Position numbers and translations under genes: made by a program
Assembly (NCBI GenBank): GCA_024688095.1
Contig: JAILEJ010000310.1
Span: 1 to 8,925 of the forward strand
DNA from: Butyrivibrio sp.
GTDB taxonomy: Bacteria; Bacillota; Clostridia; Lachnospirales; Lachnospiraceae
Reading direction: 5' to 3'
DNA length: 8,925 bases
Shown: positions 6,699 to 8,925 of the stretch, piece after piece
Layout: each line of letters opens with the position of its first letter
How positions within the stretch are numbered: position 1 is the stretch's first letter
Notes under the pieces: generated by a model
Told to the model about the DNA's origin: nothing
What the model saw: only the letters and a program-made list of their open reading frames with translations
The model's database searches: none

Positions 6699-7775
6699 AT
6701 GAGAGGAAAATATTGTTCTGCCATTACAATATTAAGTATTTGTATGTTAGTTCTTTCAGGATGCGCAACTGAACAGTATCCTGATCTGACTGATGAACAA
6801 TATCAGCAGACAGTGGAATATGCAGCCGGACTACTAATGAAATATTCCAACAATGGAACCAATATGCTGACATATGTCAGCAAAAAGGATATAAAAAAAT
6901 ATGTTGAGGCAAATGAAATTGAGTTCTCAGATGAAGAGGAATCATCTGATACTGAAGAAGCATCATTAGTTGGAGATACATCTATAGACGATGGTTTAAT
7001 TACAGAGGACACTGGCCTGGATGTTGCTTCTCAGGGATCATCCGATGATGATTCATCAAGTACATTAATATCTGATTCTAAAGATGTAGCAAATACAGTT
7101 GAGTCTGAATCATCTGAAACGACAACTGATAATGCTGTGGATGAGTCTTCTGCATCATCGATGGAAGATTTAGATATTTCTGCAGCAATAACTTCAGCTA
7201 CAGATGAAGATAGTGATGATACTAATAATGAATCTTCTAATGAGAGTTCTGAAGAAACTTCAGAAGAAATGTCTAATGATTCAGAAGCAGCAAGCAGCGA
7301 TTTAGAATCTGTAGATAGTGATAATACTTCAAGTGAAGAAGATTCTACAGCTACAGTTCTTAATGATACTAACAAACAGTCTCTTGGAAATGGACTCTCA
7401 CTGACATATACCGGATATTATGTTTCAAATTCATATCCACAGGACGATGATGTATTTGTAATATCAGCAGGAAGTGGAAAGAAATTACTTGTTCTTAGTT
7501 TTAGAGTTACAAATGAGTCTTCGTCTTCAGTAAATCTGGATATGGTAAAGGTTAATCCACATTTTCAGGTGATATTAAATGGCGAGAATATTGGATATAC
7601 AAGTATAACAATGCTTGAAAATGATTTAAGCTCATATAGCGGAACGATTGCAGCTGGAGAAAAAAAGACACTTGTACTTGTAAAAGAAATTTCAGATAGT
7701 GATGCAAAAGGTATTGACTCTCTTGGCATGATATCTTCTATAGGAGATTCAACTCAGACTGTATTGCTTGAATAA
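6699..7775 (+). CDS. Surface lipoprotein with Ser/Asp/Glu-rich linker and DUF4352-like C-terminal domain
   Basis: The protein has 358 residues and is exported and lipid-anchored. MRGK is followed by a hydrophobic core and the lipobox LSGC, with acylated Cys22. Residues 25-75 form a small conserved-looking segment (DLTDEQYQQTVEYAAGLLMK) that I recall from other Lachnospiraceae lipoproteins. Residues about 76-218 are low-complexity and strongly acidic (Ser, Asp, Glu, Thr), probably an unfolded spacer through the cell wall. Residues about 225-358 form a beta-rich domain (LSLTYTGYYV, KKLLVLSFRVTNES, VNPHFQVILNG, IAAGEKKTLVLV) resembling the DUF4352/telokin-like immunoglobulin fold; this is a pattern judgement. 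It lies 20 bases after the kinase stop and before a strong terminator, so it is very probably co-transcribed with the two-component system. It may modulate or sense for the kinase, or be a target; neither is shown. Confidence 0.88.
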   Translation: MRGKYCSAITILSICMLVLSGCATEQYPDLTDEQYQQTVEYAAGLLMKYSNNGTNMLTYVSKKDIKKYVEANEIEFSDEEESSDTEEASLVGDTSIDDGLITEDTGLDVASQGSSDDDSSSTLISDSKDVANTVESESSETTTDNAVDESSASSMEDLDISAAITSATDEDSDDTNNESSNESSEETSEEMSNDSEAASSDLESVDSDNTSSEEDSTATVLNDTNKQSLGNGLSLTYTGYYVSNSYPQDDDVFVISAGSGKKLLVLSFRVTNESSSSVNLDMVKVNPHFQVILNGENIGYTSITMLENDLSSYSGTIAAGEKKTLVLVKEISDSDAKGIDSLGMISSIGDSTQTVLLE

Positions 7776-7793
7776 AATTATTTTTATATAATT

Positions 7794-7842
7794 GCTCTAT
7801 TATTCTTTCCAAGGTAATGGAAGGGATAATAGAGCTTTTTTT
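7794..7842 (+). terminator. Intrinsic terminator of the regulator-kinase-lipoprotein operon
   Basis: A 17-bp stem (7794-7810 with 7819-7835, two G-U wobbles) with an 8-base loop is followed directly by seven T (7836-7842). It begins 18 bases after the lipoprotein stop codon. Confidence 0.93.
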
Positions 7843-7922
7843 GTGAAAAAAATCTGACTGATAGTTTATGCTTTAAATGAAGATAAAATGAATTTGTGAC
7901 TTTTAAACAATGACTATAAAAT

Positions 7923-7927
7923 GGAGG
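7923..7927 (+). promoter_or_regulatory. Shine-Dalgarno site fixing the acetyltransferase start at 7936
   Basis: GGAGG lies 8 bases before the ATG at 7936 and within the first codons of a competing in-frame ATG at 7921. The latter has no ribosome site upstream, so 7936 is preferred. Confidence 0.7.
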
Positions 7928-7935
7928 AAAGCAGA

Positions 7936-8439
7936 ATGTTGTATTTGAAAAAGGCAAATTATGAGGATATAGAAAAAGAATATGATTATATAACAAATAC
8001 ACCGGAAGAAGAAAATGGATTTACCAATCCATATAGTGGAATAGATTTTGAAACATTTAAAAATAAAATAATTCCAAGATATATTGACTATGATAATGAA
8101 ATAAATATGGATGAGAACCATGTACCTCAAACTGAGTTCTTTTTATGGGAAGATGAAAAGATAGTTGGGCTTTTCCATGTCAGACATTATTTAAATGACT
8201 TTCTTGCTGCAGGTGCCGGCCATATAGGATATGGAATAAGAAAAGAGTATCGCGGAAAAGGATATGCAACAGAGGGACTTAAACTGGCAATTGAAGAATT
8301 AAAGAAGTTAATAAGAGAAGATAAGATATATATGTCTGTTAATAAAGATAATCCTGCATCTTTAAAAGTTCAGAAAAACAATGGAGCATATATTGTGGGA
8401 GAGAATGATACAGAATTCTTTACCAGAATTGATATATAA
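7936..8439 (+). CDS. GNAT-family N-acetyltransferase (COG3981-like)
   Basis: Cytoplasmic acetyl-CoA-dependent N-acetyltransferase of unknown substrate, 167 residues. The acetyl-CoA-binding motif A is clear: GHIGYGIRKEYRGKGYATEG (95-114) with the pyrophosphate-binding RGKGYA. VGLFHVRHYLND (77-88) just before it and NPASLKVQKNNGAYIVGEN (139-157) after it are typical of the predicted acetyltransferases grouped in COG3981. The N-terminal part is acidic and aromatic. It stands alone between the terminator at 7794-7842 and the rRNA promoter. I cannot fix its promoter: TAAAAT (7884-7889) is a possible -10, but no good -35 lies at proper spacing. No clear terminator follows the stop. The substrate could be a small amine, a peptide or a protein. 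Confidence 0.9.
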   Translation: MLYLKKANYEDIEKEYDYITNTPEEENGFTNPYSGIDFETFKNKIIPRYIDYDNEINMDENHVPQTEFFLWEDEKIVGLFHVRHYLNDFLAAGAGHIGYGIRKEYRGKGYATEGLKLAIEELKKLIREDKIYMSVNKDNPASLKVQKNNGAYIVGENDTEFFTRIDI

Positions 8440-8499
8440 CTGTATTTTTACTTGGTAATTGTAGTGAATATATATGTTACATCTATTTAATGATATTAA

Positions 8500-8567
8500 A
8501 GAAGTAATCACTAAAAAATATATATAAAATTTAAATAACGATTTTTGTAAAAAAATCAAAAATTGTG
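8500..8567 (+). promoter_or_regulatory. A/T-rich tract upstream of the rRNA promoter (UP-element-like)
   Basis: The 68 bases before the -35 box are almost pure A/T with repeated A and T runs, including GATTTTT (8540-8546) and AAAAATC (8551-8557). Such tracts upstream of rRNA promoters bind the RNA polymerase alpha C-terminal domains. Bases 8440-8499, between the acetyltransferase and this tract, hold nothing I can name. Confidence 0.6.
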
Positions 8568-8596
8568 TTGACATAAAATAATCATAGTGATATATT
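8568..8596 (+). promoter_or_regulatory. rRNA operon promoter
   Basis: A perfect -35 TTGACA (8568-8573) and -10 TATATT (8591-8596) are separated by exactly 17 bases, and the 16S gene lies about 240 bases downstream. Transcription should begin near 8603. A second TATATT (8597-8602) follows immediately, but at 23 bases it is badly spaced. I see only this one good promoter before the 16S. Confidence 0.88.
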
Positions 8597-8602
8597 TATA
8601 TT

Positions 8603-8839
8603 CGTCGCTGATGCAGACCACTAATCAAAAAGGTCTAAAAGGCAGTAAATACAAGCCTTTGCGATATATCAATGATGAATTTATCTCATCAAAGCACATT
8701 GACAAATAAACAGTAATGCAACCCTGAAAAATTCTATTTGAATAATTCAGAGAATAACTTTCATACAACCAGCCGGGAGTATGGAAGCTAGTAAATAACG
8801 GACAGGACCAGCAATGGTCTTGGACCAAGATCAACTTTT
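8603..8839 (+). other. Structured 5' leader of the pre-rRNA transcript
   Basis: This gene-free stretch between promoter and 16S holds a series of hairpins: AGACC/GGTCT (8615-8619 with 8632-8636); CTTTG/CAAAG (8657-8661 with 8690-8694), or the inner TGATGA/TCATCA (8673-8678 with 8686-8691); CTGAA..ATTC with GAAT..TTCAG and a symmetric AA/AA internal loop (8724-8750); a 9-bp stem CTTTCATAC/GTATGGAAG with one wobble (8758-8766 with 8779-8787); and an 8-bp stem closed by a GCAA tetraloop (8803-8822). Leaders of this kind serve antitermination and RNase processing. A boxA-like CTTTTAAAACT (8835-8845) overlaps the end, but the match is weak. Confidence 0.7.

Positions 8840-8925
<86 letters not shown>

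Noticed and set aside
7031..7375. Minus-strand open frame of 114 Ser-rich codons
   Set aside because: It is the antisense reading of the Ser/Asp/Glu repeat linker of the lipoprotein; the bias of that strand removes stop codons. It has no ribosome site or promoter of its own.
7915..7920. TATAAA as -10 for the acetyltransferase gene
   Set aside because: Transcription would start inside the Shine-Dalgarno site, about 9 bases before the ATG, and the TTGTGA upstream is only 15 bases away.
8540..8557. GATTTTT/AAAAATC hairpin as a terminator after the acetyltransferase
   Set aside because: The stem is almost all A-U pairs and is followed by A residues, not a T-run. It reads better as part of the A/T tract before the rRNA promoter.
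8699..8704. Second TTGACA in the rRNA leader as a possible P2 promoter
   Set aside because: No -10-like hexamer lies 16-18 bases downstream; the bases there read ACCCTGA.
8625..8834. Minus-strand open frame across the rRNA leader
   Set aside because: It overlaps the structured leader of a strongly transcribed rRNA operon, and the translation has no recognisable features.

Overview
The window looks like chromosomal DNA of a low-GC Firmicute, most likely family Lachnospiraceae (Butyrivibrio/Pseudobutyrivibrio/Roseburia neighbourhood). The reasons are the AT-rich, AGA/CTT/ATA-rich coding style, Gram-positive-type Shine-Dalgarno sites, the protein types seen, and the first ~85 bases of a 16S rRNA gene at the right edge. 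The genus is a guess, because only the start of the 16S is present. All recognised genes lie on the + strand. I see no insertion sequence, CRISPR array, phage gene or tRNA.

Layout. (1) 1-1363: 3' part of an oxaloacetate decarboxylase alpha-type carboxyltransferase (oadA), closed by a strong intrinsic terminator. (2) 1500-4341: glgX-type glycogen debranching enzyme, followed 16 bases later by an unrecognised single-span membrane protein. (3) 4369-7842: a regulated promoter region, an OmpR-family response regulator, its sensor histidine kinase and a lipoprotein with a long Ser/Asp/Glu-rich linker, closely packed and ended by a strong terminator. (4) 7936-8439: a monocistronic GNAT acetyltransferase. 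(5) 8500-8925: the promoter (TTGACA-17-TATATT with an A/T-rich upstream tract), a ~240-base structured leader and the 5' end of a ribosomal RNA operon.

How it works together. The first two units are central carbon metabolism: C4/C3 keto-acid decarboxylation, probably sodium-coupled, and storage glycogen breakdown. The third is a membrane signalling module in which kinase, regulator and an anchored surface lipoprotein are co-transcribed. The lipoprotein is a plausible input or output partner of the kinase, but that rests on gene order only.

No unmistakably new system is visible. The parts most worth a second look are the architecture of the two-component promoter (an exact 8-bp inverted repeat flanking two 7-mers spaced 11 bp apart), the lipoprotein tied to that system, the unrecognised membrane protein after glgX, and the series of hairpins in the rRNA leader, including two that cannot form at the same time.
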